The notes: generated from the sequence alone by a model not told the origin. A stretch of 64,000 bases of DNA from Rhodanobacter thiooxydans LCS2 (GCF_000264375.1 NZ_AJXW01000043.1:248001-312000), one strand, 5' to 3'. Shown: positions 20,096 to 29,616, numbered from the stretch's first letter. Numbers and translations: made by a program.

Positions 20096-20512
20096 TCACT
20101 GCGCGGCCGACGCTGGCGGCCCCTTCAGCTCGATCATGTTGCCCTTCGGATCGTACAGGTAGATCGACGGACCCTCGCCTCTCGCGCCGTAGCGCGAACC
20201 CAGCTCGCCGATACGCACGCCGTGCGCCTTCAGGTGCGCCAGGATCGCCGCCTCGTCGTAGTCCTCCACGCGCAGGCACAGGTGATCCATGTTGTGGCCT
20301 TCCCTGCCCGGCGCGGTGCCGCCATGGCGGCCAAGCTTGCCGTCGACAGCTACCAGGTCGATCAGCGAGGCGCCGGCGCGCAGCTGCACCAGGCCGATCT
20401 CGTCCTGCCGGCGCTCCTCGCGGCAGCCGAGCACGTCGCAGTAGAAGCGTTGCATGGCCGCGATGTCGATGGCGCGCAGCACCACGTGGTCGATCTCGCC
20501 GATACGGATCAT
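20096..20512 (-). CDS. VOC-family (glyoxalase/bleomycin-resistance-like) protein
   Basis: 138 aa, the size of a single VOC domain with two beta-alpha-beta-beta-beta repeats. Typical features are the start IDHVVLRAIDIAAMQRFYCD, HNMDHLCLRVED in the middle and IYLYDPKGNMIELKG at the end, with the metal ligands H9, H78 and E128 in expected places. Family members range from glyoxalase to antibiotic-binding proteins, so the substrate cannot be told. GGAG precedes the ATG by six bases. It is divergent from gcvP. Confidence 0.85.
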   Translation of the reverse strand: MIRIGEIDHVVLRAIDIAAMQRFYCDVLGCREERRQDEIGLVQLRAGASLIDLVAVDGKLGRHGGTAPGREGHNMDHLCLRVEDYDEAAILAHLKAHGVRIGELGSRYGARGEGPSIYLYDPKGNMIELKGPPASAAQ

Positions 20513-20610
20513 GGAAGCTCCGGTGAGCCGGGGAAAGGGGCGTCCGAGCATAACGCGGGAGCGTTCCTGAACCACACCCCGGCAAGCCACTACACGCGCT
20601 GCTCGCCCTG

Positions 20611-20616
20611 TATAAT
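20611..20616 (+). promoter_or_regulatory. -10 element of the gcvP riboswitch transcript
   Basis: A perfect TATAAT lies about 20 bases before the glycine riboswitch. An ACTACA hexamer (20589-20594), 16 bases upstream, is a weak -35. Confidence 0.6.
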
Positions 20617-20635
20617 CGCCGCGGTAAACGCATGG

Positions 20636-20817
20636 TGGGAGAAGCAGGCGGCCCCAGACCGGGGATGTCCGCTGCCGAAGGCGCAACGCCCGTAATCGCT
20701 CAGGCCCCATACCATCCTGCGGCAAACACTCTGGAGAGACCGGTTGAATCCGGCGCCGAAGGGGCACGAAGCGCAGCCATCGCGTTTCCAAACTCTCAGG
20801 CAAAAGGACAGAGGGGC
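20636..20817 (+). promoter_or_regulatory. tandem glycine riboswitch upstream of gcvP
   Basis: Two glycine aptamers lie in series. The first carries GGGAGA at 20637, GCCGAAGGCGCAA near 20674 and ATCGCTCAGGC near 20695. The second carries GGAGAGACCGGTTG near 20733, GCCGAAGGGGCA near 20755 and AAACTCTCAGGCAAAAGGAC near 20790. These are the diagnostic core sequences of the gcvT element. Glycine binding normally turns on glycine-cleavage genes. About 44 bases separate the second aptamer from the gcvP ATG. Confidence 0.95.
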
Positions 20818-20860
20818 GCCCCGCGTGCGGCACGGCACGCGAGCCTTCGGATGCCCACCC

Positions 20861-23749
20861 ATGAGCCACAACCCCACTTCCCTGCGCGACCTCGAACACC
20901 ACGGCGCGTTCATCGAGCGCCACATCGGCCCGGACGACGCCGAAATTGCGCAGATGCTGTATGTGATCGGCCACGATTCGCTGGAGTCGATGACCGACGC
21001 GATCGTTCCCGGCGCGATCAAGTCCGCTGCGCCGCTGGCGTTGGCGCCGGCCATGACCGAGGTGGACGCGCTGGCCCGGATCCGCACCATCGCGGACAAG
21101 AACCAGGTGTTCAGGAGCTTCATCGGTCAGGGCTACTACGGCACCCTCACGCCGAACGTCATCCTGCGCAACATCCTGGAGAATCCGGCCTGGTATACCG
21201 CCTACACGCCGTACCAGGCGGAAATCTCGCAGGGCCGCATGGAGGCGCTGATCAACTTCCAGACCATGTGCGCCGACCTCACCGGCATGGAGATCGCCAA
21301 CGCCTCGCTGCTGGACGAAGCGACCGCGGCGGCCGAGGCGATGACCCTGGCCAAGCGCTCGTGCAAGTCGAAGTCGAACGTGTTCTTCGTGTCCAGCGGC
21401 GTGCACCCGCAGACGCTGGAAGTGGTGCGCACGCGTGCCGAGCCGCTGGGCATCGAGCTGGTGGTTGGCGCCGACGCCGACGCGGCCGGCACCGAGGCGT
21501 TCGGCGTGCTGCTGCAGTACCCGGATACCTTCGGCGGCATCAACGACTACCAGGCCATCGCTGACGCCGTGCATGCGCGTGGCGGTCTGGTCGCGGTGGC
21601 CACCGACCTGCTCGCGCTGACCCTGATCGCCGCGCCCGGCGAGTGGGGCGCCGACATCGTGGTGGGCAACTCGCAGCGCTTCGGCGTGCCGTTCGGCTTC
21701 GGCGGCCCGCACGCCGCATTCATGGCCTGCCGCGATGCGTACAAGCGCTCGATGCCGGGCCGCCTGATCGGCGTGTCGATCGACACCGAAGGCAAGCCCG
21801 CCTACCGCCTGACCCTGCAGACACGCGAGCAGCACATCCGCCGCGAGAAGGCCACCTCCAACATCTGCACCGCGCAGGTGCTGCTGGCGGTGATGGCCTC
21901 GATGTACGCGGTCTACCACGGCCCGAAGGGGCTGACCCGCATCGCCCGTCGCACGCACCGCCTCGCCGCGATCCTCGCCGCCGCGTTGCGCCAGGCCGGC
22001 GTCGCCGTGGGCAAGGAGTTCTTCGACACCCTGCACGTCACCGGCGTGGATGCCGCCGCGCTGCACGCCAAAGCCGCCGCAGCACGCATCAACCTGCGCC
22101 GCATCGATGGCGGGAGCGTCGGCGTCAGCCTCGACGAGAGCACCACGCGCGCCGACGTGATCGCGCTGGCCGCCTTGTTCGGCGGCAACATCGCAGACAT
22201 CGATGCGCTGGACGCCGCCACCGCCGATGCCCTGCCTGCCGCCCTGGCGCGCAAGAGCGCGTTCCTCACCCACCCGGTGTTCAACACGCACCACAGCGAG
22301 CACGAGCTGCTGCGCTACATGCGCGCGCTGGCCGACAAGGATCTGGCGATGGATCGCACGATGATCCCGCTGGGCTCGTGCACCATGAAGCTCAACGCCA
22401 CCGCCGAGATGATCCCGATCACCTGGCCGGAATTCGCCAACATCCACCCTCTGGCCCCGGCTGCACAGGCGCAGGGCTACAAGGAACTGATCGACGGCCT
22501 GGAGGCGATGCTGGTCGAGTGCACCGGCTACGACGCGGTCAGCCTGCAGCCGAACTCCGGCGCGCAGGGCGAGTACACCGGGCTGCTGGCGATCCGCTCG
22601 TATCACCGCTCGCGCGGCGACGCGCATCGCGACATCTGCCTGATCCCCGAATCCGCCCACGGCACCAACCCGGCCTCTGCCCACCTGTGCGGCATGACCG
22701 TGGTGGTGACCAGGTGCGACGCCAACGGCAACGTCGACGTCGAGGACATCCGCCACGCTGCGGAGAAATACTCCGACCGCCTCGCCGCGCTGATGATCAC
22801 CTACCCGTCCACGCACGGCGTGTTCGAGGAAGACATCGTGGCGATCTGCGACATCGTCCACCAGCACGGCGGCCAGGTGTATACCGACGGCGCCAACATG
22901 AATGCGCTGGTCGGCGTGGCCAAGCCGGGCAAGTGGGGCTCGGACGTGTCGCACCTGAACCTGCACAAGACGTTCTGCATCCCGCACGGCGGCGGCGGCC
23001 CGGGCGTGGGGCCGTGCGCGGTGAAGTCGCACCTGGCGCCGTTCCTGCCCAAGGCCTTCGGTGCGGACGGCGTGCGCACGCACGGCAGCGGCAGCAACGC
23101 GATGGTGAGTGCGGCCAGCTTCGGCAGCGCGTCGATCCTGCCGATCTCGTGGATGTACATCGCGATGATGGGCGCGGAAGGCCTGCGCAAGGCCACCCAG
23201 GTTGCCCTGCTCAACGCGAACTACATCGCCAAGCGGCTGGCACCGCACTACCCCACCCTGTACACCGGCCGCAACGGGCTGGTGGCGCACGAGTGCATCC
23301 TCGACCTGCGCCCGCTCAAGGACGCCACCGGTATCGGCGCCGAGGACGTGGCGAAGCGGCTGATCGACTTCGGCTTCCACGCGCCCACGCTGAGCTTCCC
23401 GGTCTCCGGCACGCTGATGGTGGAACCGACCGAGAGCGAATCGCAGGTCGAGTTGGACCGCTTCATCGACGCGATGATCCAGATCCGCGACGAGATCCGC
23501 GCGATCGAGGAAGGCAAGCTGGAGCGCGAGGACAACCCGCTGAAGAACGCCCCGCACACCGCCACCATGGTCAGCGGCAGCGAGTGGACCCATGCCTACC
23601 CGCGCGAACTGGCGGTGTTCCCGCTGGCCAGCCTCAAGCTGCAGAAGTACTGGCCGCCGGTGGCCCGCGTCGACAACGTCTACGGCGACAAGCACATCCA
23701 GTGCGCCTGCATTCCGGTGGATGCGTACAAGGAAGAAGCCGAGGCTTGA
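20861..23749 (+). CDS. gcvP: glycine dehydrogenase (decarboxylating), P protein
   Basis: 962 aa, the fused full-length form (E. coli 957). The P protein decarboxylates glycine with PLP and passes the aminomethyl group to the H-protein lipoyl arm. The N-terminal half starts [17 protein letters not shown]; the C-terminal half carries the PLP lysine in [22 protein letters not shown] at 20861 ([12 protein letters not shown]) is chosen because the frame upstream lies within the riboswitch. gcvT and gcvH are not in the window, so the system is split in this genome. A strong hairpin follows. Confidence 0.97.
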   Translation: MSHNPTSLRDLEHHGAFIERHIGPDDAEIAQMLYVIGHDSLESMTDAIVPGAIKSAAPLALAPAMTEVDALARIRTIADKNQVFRSFIGQGYYGTLTPNVILRNILENPAWYTAYTPYQAEISQGRMEALINFQTMCADLTGMEIANASLLDEATAAAEAMTLAKRSCKSKSNVFFVSSGVHPQTLEVVRTRAEPLGIELVVGADADAAGTEAFGVLLQYPDTFGGINDYQAIADAVHARGGLVAVATDLLALTLIAAPGEWGADIVVGNSQRFGVPFGFGGPHAAFMACRDAYKRSMPGRLIGVSIDTEGKPAYRLTLQTREQHIRREKATSNICTAQVLLAVMASMYAVYHGPKGLTRIARRTHRLAAILAAALRQAGVAVGKEFFDTLHVTGVDAAALHAKAAAARINLRRIDGGSVGVSLDESTTRADVIALAALFGGNIADIDALDAATADALPAALARKSAFLTHPVFNTHHSEHELLRYMRALADKDLAMDRTMIPLGSCTMKLNATAEMIPITWPEFANIHPLAPAAQAQGYKELIDGLEAMLVECTGYDAVSLQPNSGAQGEYTGLLAIRSYHRSRGDAHRDICLIPESAHGTNPASAHLCGMTVVVTRCDANGNVDVEDIRHAAEKYSDRLAALMITYPSTHGVFEEDIVAICDIVHQHGGQVYTDGANMNALVGVAKPGKWGSDVSHLNLHKTFCIPHGGGGPGVGPCAVKSHLAPFLPKAFGADGVRTHGSGSNAMVSAASFGSASILPISWMYIAMMGAEGLRKATQVALLNANYIAKRLAPHYPTLYTGRNGLVAHECILDLRPLKDATGIGAEDVAKRLIDFGFHAPTLSFPVSGTLMVEPTESESQVELDRFIDAMIQIRDEIRAIEEGKLEREDNPLKNAPHTATMVSGSEWTHAYPRELAVFPLASLKLQKYWPPVARVDNVYGDKHIQCACIPVDAYKEEAEA

Positions 23750-23775
23750 TCGGCCGCGCCGCTTCGCCCAGGCAG

Positions 23776-23813
23776 GACACAGGAAGGCCCCGCACGCGGG
23801 GCCTTCCTGTGTC
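23776..23813. terminator. bidirectional hairpin terminator after gcvP
   Basis: A perfect 16-18 bp stem, GACACAGGAAGGCCCC (23776 on) with its inverse ending at 23813, has a tiny loop. It has no T tract on either side. It lies between the converging gcvP and the gene ending at 23837. Confidence 0.6.
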
Positions 23814-23836
23814 GGGGGCGATGCCGGCGCAGGGCG

Positions 23837-24226
23837 TCAATCTCCAGGCGACATGCTCATCTCGAACGACGTGTAGAACGGCGCGCGCGGCGGGGCGAAC
23901 AGCGAGAGCGTGCCCAGCTGCTGCTCGAAGCAGACGGCAAAGTCGGAGCTGCCCTCGCGCCACGTCGCGGCCACCTTGCCGGCCGCATCCAGTTCCACCA
24001 CGACGACAAACGGCGGCATGCCCGCCGGCCCCACGCCCCCTGCGCAGGCCGGGACGATCCGCTCGATCACCGCCTTCTGCGAGGCGAGCAGCGCCGCCGA
24101 CTGCGCTTTCGACACGGAGGCCTCGTCGCGATCGGCCAGCGCCTTGGCATCGGCGTAGGACTGGGTTGCGGCAAAAACCGGTAGCGCCGAAACGGCCAGC
24201 GCTGCGAAAAGAATGATCCTGCCCAT
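23837..24226 (-). CDS. small secreted protein of unknown function
   Basis: 129 aa. A signal peptide (MGRIILFAALAVSALPVFA) is followed by a short helical stretch and a C-terminal beta-rich part (PFVVVVELDAAGKVAATW ... FYTSFEMSM). Two cysteines (PACAGG, AVCFE) could form a disulfide, as expected for a periplasmic protein. The C-terminal half vaguely resembles TonB-C-like folds, but this is not firm. The start is MGRII because GGAG lies six bases upstream; MENS four codons earlier lacks one. Confidence 0.6.
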   Translation of the reverse strand: MGRIILFAALAVSALPVFAATQSYADAKALADRDEASVSKAQSAALLASQKAVIERIVPACAGGVGPAGMPPFVVVVELDAAGKVAATWREGSSDFAVCFEQQLGTLSLFAPPRAPFYTSFEMSMSPGD

Positions 24227-24270
24227 GCTGTTCTCCATCGGGATGCGTTCGCCGGCTGCGGGCGCCAGGG

Positions 24271-25206
24271 CTAACCAGCCATGATGCGGTTGCGGCCGAG
24301 TTGCTTGGCTTGATACAGCCGCTTGTCCACCGCGTCGATGAATGCCCGCGCTTCATCGCCGTGGCCCGGGATCATGCTGCCCACGCCGAGGCTGATCGTC
24401 AGCACGGGAAGCGGGGACGACGCATGCGGGATCTGCTCGGCCAGGATCAGTTCGCGGCAGCGTTCGGCGAGCTTGGCGGCAGCCGCCGCGTCGGTCTCCG
24501 GAAGCACCAGCACAAACTCCTCGCCGCCGAAACGCGCCAGCAGGTCGCGTGCACGCGTGGCTGCCGAACTGAGTAACCGTGCCACCCGCCTGAGGCAGGC
24601 GTCGCCCTCCAGGTGGCCGTAGCGGTCGTTGTACTGCTTGAAGTAGTCGATATCGATCATCAGCAACGACAGCGGCTGCCGGTTGCGCCGCGCGTTACTC
24701 CACTCGAGCTCGATGATCGCGTCGAAGCGCCGCCGGTTGGCCACACCGGTCAGGCCATCGCGGAAGGAAAGTTCCTCCATCTCCTTCTGCAGGCTGACCA
24801 GCTGCTGCTCAGTGCGCTTGCGTTCGCTGATGTCGAACATGAAGCCGATCAGTGAATCGACCGTGCCGTCGGGCCGACGCACCACGTGCACCACGTCGCG
24901 GATCCAGACGTAGTGGCCGTCGTGGGTCAGCGCGCGGTAGTCGGCCTCGTGATCCACCCCCGCCTGCGACTGCGCCACGCAGAAATCCACCACCCAGTCG
25001 CGGTCTTCCGGATGCATGCGGCTGGCCCAGTCGCCCACGCTTTCCCAGCTCGACGGCGCCCAGCCCAGCAGCGCCTCGATCTGCGGCCCGATGTAGGCGA
25101 ACTGCTTGCTGTCCCAGTCGATCTTCCACGGGATCGCCCGGGTCGATTCCAGCAGCGTCCGGTAGACGGCACCATTGGCCTCCACCCTGCTTTCAACATC
25201 CACCAT
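24271..25206 (-). CDS. PAS-GGDEF diguanylate cyclase
   Basis: 311 aa with no membrane segment. A PAS domain with PAC extension (about 20-135: IPWKIDWDSKQFAYIGPQIE, DGHYVWIRDVVHVV, IGFMFDISERK) precedes a GGDEF domain (about 145-308: FRDGLTGVANRRRFD, DIDYFKQYNDRYGH, FGGEEFVLVLPE). The active site GGEEF is intact, so it should make cyclic di-GMP. The inhibitory site RARD lies five residues before GGEEF, so product inhibition is expected. It is downstream of no visible partner; the signal sensed by the PAS domain is unknown. Confidence 0.92.
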   Translation of the reverse strand: MVDVESRVEANGAVYRTLLESTRAIPWKIDWDSKQFAYIGPQIEALLGWAPSSWESVGDWASRMHPEDRDWVVDFCVAQSQAGVDHEADYRALTHDGHYVWIRDVVHVVRRPDGTVDSLIGFMFDISERKRTEQQLVSLQKEMEELSFRDGLTGVANRRRFDAIIELEWSNARRNRQPLSLLMIDIDYFKQYNDRYGHLEGDACLRRVARLLSSAATRARDLLARFGGEEFVLVLPETDAAAAAKLAERCRELILAEQIPHASSPLPVLTISLGVGSMIPGHGDEARAFIDAVDKRLYQAKQLGRNRIMAG

Positions 25207-25363
25207 CTCGCCGCCCCCGGAAGTTCGTGCCCACCCCTGGCCTGAGGCACATATATATCAGGCCAGCGACGCGCCAGCACACCGCACCACCGCCCATCGC
25301 GCCGCGGCCCGACCGGCCCGCGCCAGGCAGTCCGTGCCGGTGCCAGCGACGCTCCGCGGTCGC

Positions 25364-25636
25364 CTATGCCCCGGGCTCGGGTTCGGGCTGCATCCTCGCC
25401 AGCTGCTCGTCCAGATCGTTGATCACCGTCTCCAGTGCCTCGTGCAGTTGCGCCTGGCGGTCCATCAGGTCGGCCAGCTTGTCCGCCTGCTTCAGCCTGG
25501 ACAGTTCACCGTCGAACAGCAGCCACGCGGCGGTCAGCGTTTCCACGTTGTTCTTCGAGTAGTGCCGCATCTCCTTGAGCTGCGCCACCGTGTCGGCAAG
25601 CTGATCGATCGGCTTCTTCGCATTTTCATCGGACAC
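25364..25636 (-). CDS. short acidic helical protein of unknown function
   Basis: 90 aa from a GTG preceded by AGGAGG eight bases upstream, which decides the start against a longer frame. It is mostly helical and acidic (IDQLADTVAQLKEMRHYSKN, LADLMDRQAQLHEALETVIN), ending in a Pro/Glu tail (QPEPEPGA), with coiled-coil potential. No known family is recognised. It stands alone between the diguanylate cyclase and the anti-sigma gene. Confidence 0.55.
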   Translation of the reverse strand: MSDENAKKPIDQLADTVAQLKEMRHYSKNNVETLTAAWLLFDGELSRLKQADKLADLMDRQAQLHEALETVINDLDEQLARMQPEPEPGA

Positions 25637-25816
25637 GGGTAGTTCCTCCTGGCAGGTGGAAACGGCCACGCGATGTCCGACGCCACCGGCTGTCGCAGCA
25701 CAGCGCCCGGCACAGACCGTTGCCCCGACGGTAGCGACGCGCCTGCGAAGCGCAGGTCAACTTCCCGCTCAGGGCCCGTTGCCCCCGCGGCGGCGGCAAT
25801 GCCCGCTGCCGCACAT

Positions 25817-26563
25817 CTAGCGCCAGCCGGCATCGCGCGCGGCGCGCTCTTGCCGTGCGTCGAACACGTTGCCACGCAGGCGGGCATCGACCGCGGCCTG
25901 CACCGCGGGCGGCATGCTGCTCGCCGCCTGGCGCAATTCGCCGCCTTCCGGCGCGGCCGCCGTACCGAGCACCGGCAGCTCCCAGCCCGCATCGCCATGG
26001 CAGGCAAGGCCGGCTCGGGCCGGCGCAGGGTGCAGCACGAAGGTTCGGCAGATATGCCCGTCGTTGCTGCGGAAGCTCAGGCCAATCGACACCATGGCTT
26101 TCGCGTCCGGTTCGCTCACCAGTGCATGATCGAGCGCGCGCTCCAGCGCGCCCGCGGCAAACGACTGGTCGCCCTGCATGCGCACCAGCTCACCGCCGGG
26201 TCGCCACCACCACAGGGTCACCGCGAGCAGCGCCACCGATGCGGCCAGCGCCGCGCCCGGCACGAACCAGCGGCGCGGTGCACGGCGGCGCGTGGTGTCC
26301 GTGCGTGTGCCCACGGGCACCACCAGCGGCGTGACCGGCATTGCAACCGGCGGCTGCAGCAAGGCGGACAGCCGCTCCGGCACTGGTTCGTCGAGTACCG
26401 GATCGAACGCGGCGCGCAGTTGCGCGCGCACGGCACGCGCCTGCCGCACGCGGCGGGCGAGCACGTCATCGTGCGTCAGTGCGGCATCGACGCGCGCGGC
26501 GTCGGACGCGTCGAGTTCGCCATCCACGTAAGCCTGCAAGGTGTCGTCGTCGATCGGATTCAT
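25817..26563 (-). CDS. membrane anti-sigma factor
   Basis: 248 aa. The N-terminal cytoplasmic part (MNPIDDDTLQAYVDGELDAS) reads as an anti-sigma domain of the ASD type without the Cys/His zinc motif. One membrane segment lies at about 100-122 (FVPGAALAASVALLAVTLWW), followed by a periplasmic domain of about 125 residues with two cysteines. Its ATG overlaps the stop of the upstream sigma gene in an ATGA junction, so it is made in step with the sigma factor it should hold at the membrane. The periplasmic part suggests release on an envelope signal. Confidence 0.85.
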   Translation of the reverse strand: MNPIDDDTLQAYVDGELDASDAARVDAALTHDDVLARRVRQARAVRAQLRAAFDPVLDEPVPERLSALLQPPVAMPVTPLVVPVGTRTDTTRRRAPRRWFVPGAALAASVALLAVTLWWWRPGGELVRMQGDQSFAAGALERALDHALVSEPDAKAMVSIGLSFRSNDGHICRTFVLHPAPARAGLACHGDAGWELPVLGTAAAPEGGELRQAASSMPPAVQAAVDARLRGNVFDARQERAARDAGWR

Positions 26564-27051
26564 GCGTCTTTCCCAAGATGGGCCTGCAAGGTGGCGCGGG
26601 CGCGAGCCAGGCGACTGGTGACGGTGCCCACCGGCACCTCCAGCAACTCGGCGGCCTCGCCGTACGACATGCCCTCAACCAGCACCAGGGCCACCACTTC
26701 GAGATGGTCCGGCGGCAACGCCGCCAACGCCATCGCCAGTTCCAGCTGCTGCGCGGGTTGTGCGCTGGCGCGGTCGGCAGCCATCTCCCCGGCTTCCTCG
26801 GGCGCGAACAAATGTTGTGTCCTGCCGCGCGCACGCAGTTCGTCCCGCCAGGCGTTGCGCGCGATCGCAAACACCCATTTGTCCAGCGCGGCGTCCGGCC
26901 GCCACTGCGCGGCACGAGCCAGCGCGCGTTCCAGCACGATCTGCACCAGGTCGTCGGCGTCGGCGACCTGGCCCGCCAGCGCCCGCGCCAGACGGCGCAG
27001 GCGCGGCAGCAGCGGGATCAGTCCTTCGCGCACGGCGTCGCTCGAATTCAC
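26560..27051 (-). CDS. ECF-type RNA polymerase sigma factor
   Basis: 163 aa with only sigma regions 2 and 4, the ECF layout. Region 2 shows ADDLVQIVLERALAR and ALDKWVFAIARNAWRDELRA; region 4 shows LPPDHLEVVALVLVEGMSYG and the helix-turn-helix LLEVPVGTVTSRLARARATL. The start is GTG, preceded by AAGGTG. It is paired with the anti-sigma gene and divergent from a secreted protease gene. A target promoter shared by these genes could not be picked out confidently by eye. Confidence 0.93.
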   Translation of the reverse strand: MNSSDAVREGLIPLLPRLRRLARALAGQVADADDLVQIVLERALARAAQWRPDAALDKWVFAIARNAWRDELRARGRTQHLFAPEEAGEMAADRASAQPAQQLELAMALAALPPDHLEVVALVLVEGMSYGEAAELLEVPVGTVTSRLARARATLQAHLGKDA

Positions 27052-27172
27052 GCATCACCTTCCACTACGACCGAACAGGGGGATTCCTTCCCTCGCCCGC
27101 ATCGGCGCAGTTCGAGGGCGTAAAGCGGGCCCATGCTAGCATCCGGCCCCGTTGCTCCCGAGGCCCCCGGCC

Positions 27173-28420
27173 ATGCCATTGCACCGCCCGCCCGCCATGC
27201 TCGTCCCGTTGCTGGCTATCGCGCTGGCCGTGGCCGGCGCGACGCCGGCACGGGCACAGATACTCGGACCGGTGCAGGGCCTGCCCAACCTGCAGGTGCC
27301 CGGCACGAACCTTCCCCCTGTCGTTCCCGCGTCGCCCTTGCGCAGCGTCGACGACCTGCTGCGCGGGCCACTGGCCATCACGCGCAAGTTGCAGATCGAG
27401 ACACTGCTGCGCAGGGAACCTCGGCGCGTCGACGTCGACCCCCACGGCGCACCGGTCCTGCGTGGCGAATTCCTCGCCATGGGCTTGTCGGCGGCGCAAC
27501 GCGATGCGGTGCAGGCACTGGGTTTCGCAGTGGTTCGCGAAGCATCGGCGGACGCGACGCTGGGGCTGGACTTCGTGGTCCTGCACGACACCCGCGGACG
27601 CAGCACGGCCAGGGCGCTGCACGCGCTGCAGCAGGCCGTGCCGGACGCGGCATTCACTTACCAGCATCTCTACCTGCCCGCCGGCCAAGAAGACGTGGCC
27701 GGCGCGACGAGCGCAGCGGCACCGGCGTCCGGCGCACCGGTGCAGCGCGTAGGGCTGATCGATGGTGGGGTCGACCCGGCCGACCCTGCGCTGGCACGCG
27801 CGCGCATCGAGCGGCACGGCTGCAAGACGGCGAACCCGTCGCGGCACGGCACCGCGGTCGCCGCTCGCCTCGTTGCCGGCGACCCGGACACGCTGTATGC
27901 CGCCGACCTGTGGTGCGGCGACGCGGTCGGCGGCGCCACCTCGAATCTCGTTGACGCGCTCGCCTGGATGGCGCGCGAGCACGTGGCGGTGGTCAACATC
28001 AGCCTGGTCGGCCCCGACAACCCGGTGCTCGCGCGCGCGGTGCAGGCAATGATCGCGCGCGGCCACGTACTGGTCAGCGCGGTCGGCAACGATGGACCGG
28101 CGGCACCGCCACTGTTTCCCGCTGCATACCCGGGCGTGATCGGCGTCAGCGGCGTCGACGCGCACGACCGCGTCTTACCCGAAGCCGGCAGCGGCGACCA
28201 GGTGGATTTCTGCGCATCCGGCGTGGCCGGCAACGGCCGCAACGCGCTGCGCGGCACCTCGTTCGCAGCGCCGATCGTGGCGCGAAAGGCCGCGCACCTG
28301 CTGGGCGCGCCCGAGGCGGATGCCGCAGCGCAGACGCAGCAGCAACTGGCCGGCGAAGCCCGCCATCTGGGCGCATCGAACCGCGACCCGCGCTGCGGCT
28401 ATGGCTTGCTGTCGCCCTGA
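27173..28420 (+). CDS. secreted S8-family (subtilisin-like) serine peptidase
   Basis: 415 aa from ATG at 27173; a TTG at 27152 is a possible longer start. The signal peptide ends ARA near residue 28. The catalytic triad is complete: Asp197 in GLIDGGVDP, His225 in SRHGTAVAARL and Ser363 in LRGTSFAAPIVA. About 165 residues between signal and Asp197 may be a propeptide. The mature end has a cysteine-containing tail (NRDPRCGYGLLSP). It is divergent from the ECF sigma pair and followed by an Ala-rich secreted protein whose mature N-terminus (QILG) matches its own, so the two may act together. Confidence 0.9.
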   Translation: MPLHRPPAMLVPLLAIALAVAGATPARAQILGPVQGLPNLQVPGTNLPPVVPASPLRSVDDLLRGPLAITRKLQIETLLRREPRRVDVDPHGAPVLRGEFLAMGLSAAQRDAVQALGFAVVREASADATLGLDFVVLHDTRGRSTARALHALQQAVPDAAFTYQHLYLPAGQEDVAGATSAAAPASGAPVQRVGLIDGGVDPADPALARARIERHGCKTANPSRHGTAVAARLVAGDPDTLYAADLWCGDAVGGATSNLVDALAWMAREHVAVVNISLVGPDNPVLARAVQAMIARGHVLVSAVGNDGPAAPPLFPAAYPGVIGVSGVDAHDRVLPEAGSGDQVDFCASGVAGNGRNALRGTSFAAPIVARKAAHLLGAPEADAAAQTQQQLAGEARHLGASNRDPRCGYGLLSP

Positions 28421-28527
28421 AGCTGAACACCGACCAACTGCAGTCGGCCGACACGGAAGGATCTTCCGCGCGCAAACGTAAAGGACCCTGGAAGCCGCGG
28501 ATCGGCCGCTGGCAGGAGGTCCACCCC

Positions 28528-29568
28528 ATGCGCAATACAACTCTCCGCAACAAGACCCTCAATGGCGCCCTGCTCGCCAGCGCCCTTGCCCTGGCCTCGA
28601 TGACTCCGCTGCACGCCCAGATCCTGGGTGGCGGCGGACTCGGCGGCGGCATTACCGGCGGCCTGCAAGGCCCTGTCAACGCGACCATGGGCCAGGTCGG
28701 TGGCCAGATCGGCGGCCAGCTCGACGGTTCGGCCCGCGGCATGGGCCGTCTCTCTCCCGACATCAACACGCGGGCCGCCGAACGGCGCGCGGAGCGTCTG
28801 CGCCAGCGTGCCGCCCGCGCCGCCGCCACCGCGACGGACACCGCCACCCAGGCCACCCGCCAGGTGAATGGCCGCGCCGCCGCTGACGCCGCTGGCAATC
28901 TGGCCGGCGCGGCTGGCGCCAACGCCGGCAACGGCGCGCTGGATGGCACGCTGAACGGCGCAGCGCAACTGGATTCGTCCGCAAGCGGCGCCCTCGACAC
29001 CGCCGCCACGCGCGACGCCGTGAGCGGCGCCGCGGACCAGGCCGCGAATCGGGCACGTTCGGCCGTCTCGACGGCTGAACGCAGCAGCCGCAACGCGGCG
29101 AACCGCGCGCAGAATGCCGCAGGCCAGGCGACGGCGAACGCCGAAGGCGAAGCCGCGGGTTCGGCCAACACCGCCATGAGTACGGCGCAGCAGGCGTCAG
29201 CCTCCGGCGCGCAGTCCGCCAAGGGCGCCGGTTCGCTCGGCACGGCTGCCGCCGGCAACGCGTCGCAGGCCACCTCGGCTGATTCGGGCACTTCATCGGG
29301 CAGCGAAACCGCTTCGAAGCCGGGGCTGCTGTCGGACGCTTCCGGCGCCGCGCGCAGCGCCGGGGACAAGTCGGTCGACGTGTCCGGCTCGGGCGCAACC
29401 CAGGGCAACACCAACGCCAAGGCCGATTCGACCCATGGCAACGGCTCCGCCAACGCCAGCGGCCAGGCCAGCGGTCAGGCCAGTGCCCACGGTTCGGCGC
29501 GCAGCGGCGTTTCCACCTCGGCACAGGCCGACGGCAACGCCAGTGCCAGCGCGAACGCGCAGCACTGA
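28528..29568 (+). CDS. secreted Ala/Gly/Ser-rich low-complexity protein
   Basis: 346 aa. A signal peptide (30 residues, ending SMTPLHA) precedes a Gly-rich start (QILGGGGLGGGITGGLQGP), an Arg/Ala helical stretch (RAAERRAERLRQRAARAA) and a long Ala/Ser/Gly/Asn/Thr/Gln-rich region to the end. It contains no Phe, Trp, Tyr or Cys at all. The composition resembles LEA-like or other disordered, amphipathic proteins, not a folded enzyme. AGGAGGT seven bases before the ATG is a strong ribosome site. No family is recognised. Its downstream position after the S8 peptidase suggests joint control by the ECF sigma factor. Confidence 0.75.
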   Translation: MRNTTLRNKTLNGALLASALALASMTPLHAQILGGGGLGGGITGGLQGPVNATMGQVGGQIGGQLDGSARGMGRLSPDINTRAAERRAERLRQRAARAAATATDTATQATRQVNGRAAADAAGNLAGAAGANAGNGALDGTLNGAAQLDSSASGALDTAATRDAVSGAADQAANRARSAVSTAERSSRNAANRAQNAAGQATANAEGEAAGSANTAMSTAQQASASGAQSAKGAGSLGTAAAGNASQATSADSGTSSGSETASKPGLLSDASGAARSAGDKSVDVSGSGATQGNTNAKADSTHGNGSANASGQASGQASAHGSARSGVSTSAQADGNASASANAQH

Positions 29569-29589
29569 GCTGGCAACGGCGTAAAAACG

Positions 29590-29616
29590 AAGGAGCCCCG
29601 CTTGCGGGGCTCCTTT
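29590..29616 (+). terminator. intrinsic terminator after the Ala-rich protein gene
   Basis: An 11-bp perfect stem, AAGGAGCCCCG (29590-29600) with CGGGGCTCCTT (29605-29615), has a CTTG loop. It faces the converging hsdR end and ends the S8/Ala-rich transcript. Confidence 0.7.

Noticed and set aside
20513-23695. A very long open frame on the minus strand across gcvP that runs into the VOC gene
   Set aside because: Only its last 138 codons resemble a protein family. The rest is a His/Arg/Gly/Ala-rich shadow of gcvP codon use, as GC-rich genes commonly show.
27052-27110. An ECF-type promoter (GGAAT plus CGTA on the minus strand) before the sigma gene
   Set aside because: The spacing between the two elements is about 13 bases, short of the 16-17 usual for ECF sigma factors, so no promoter is called.
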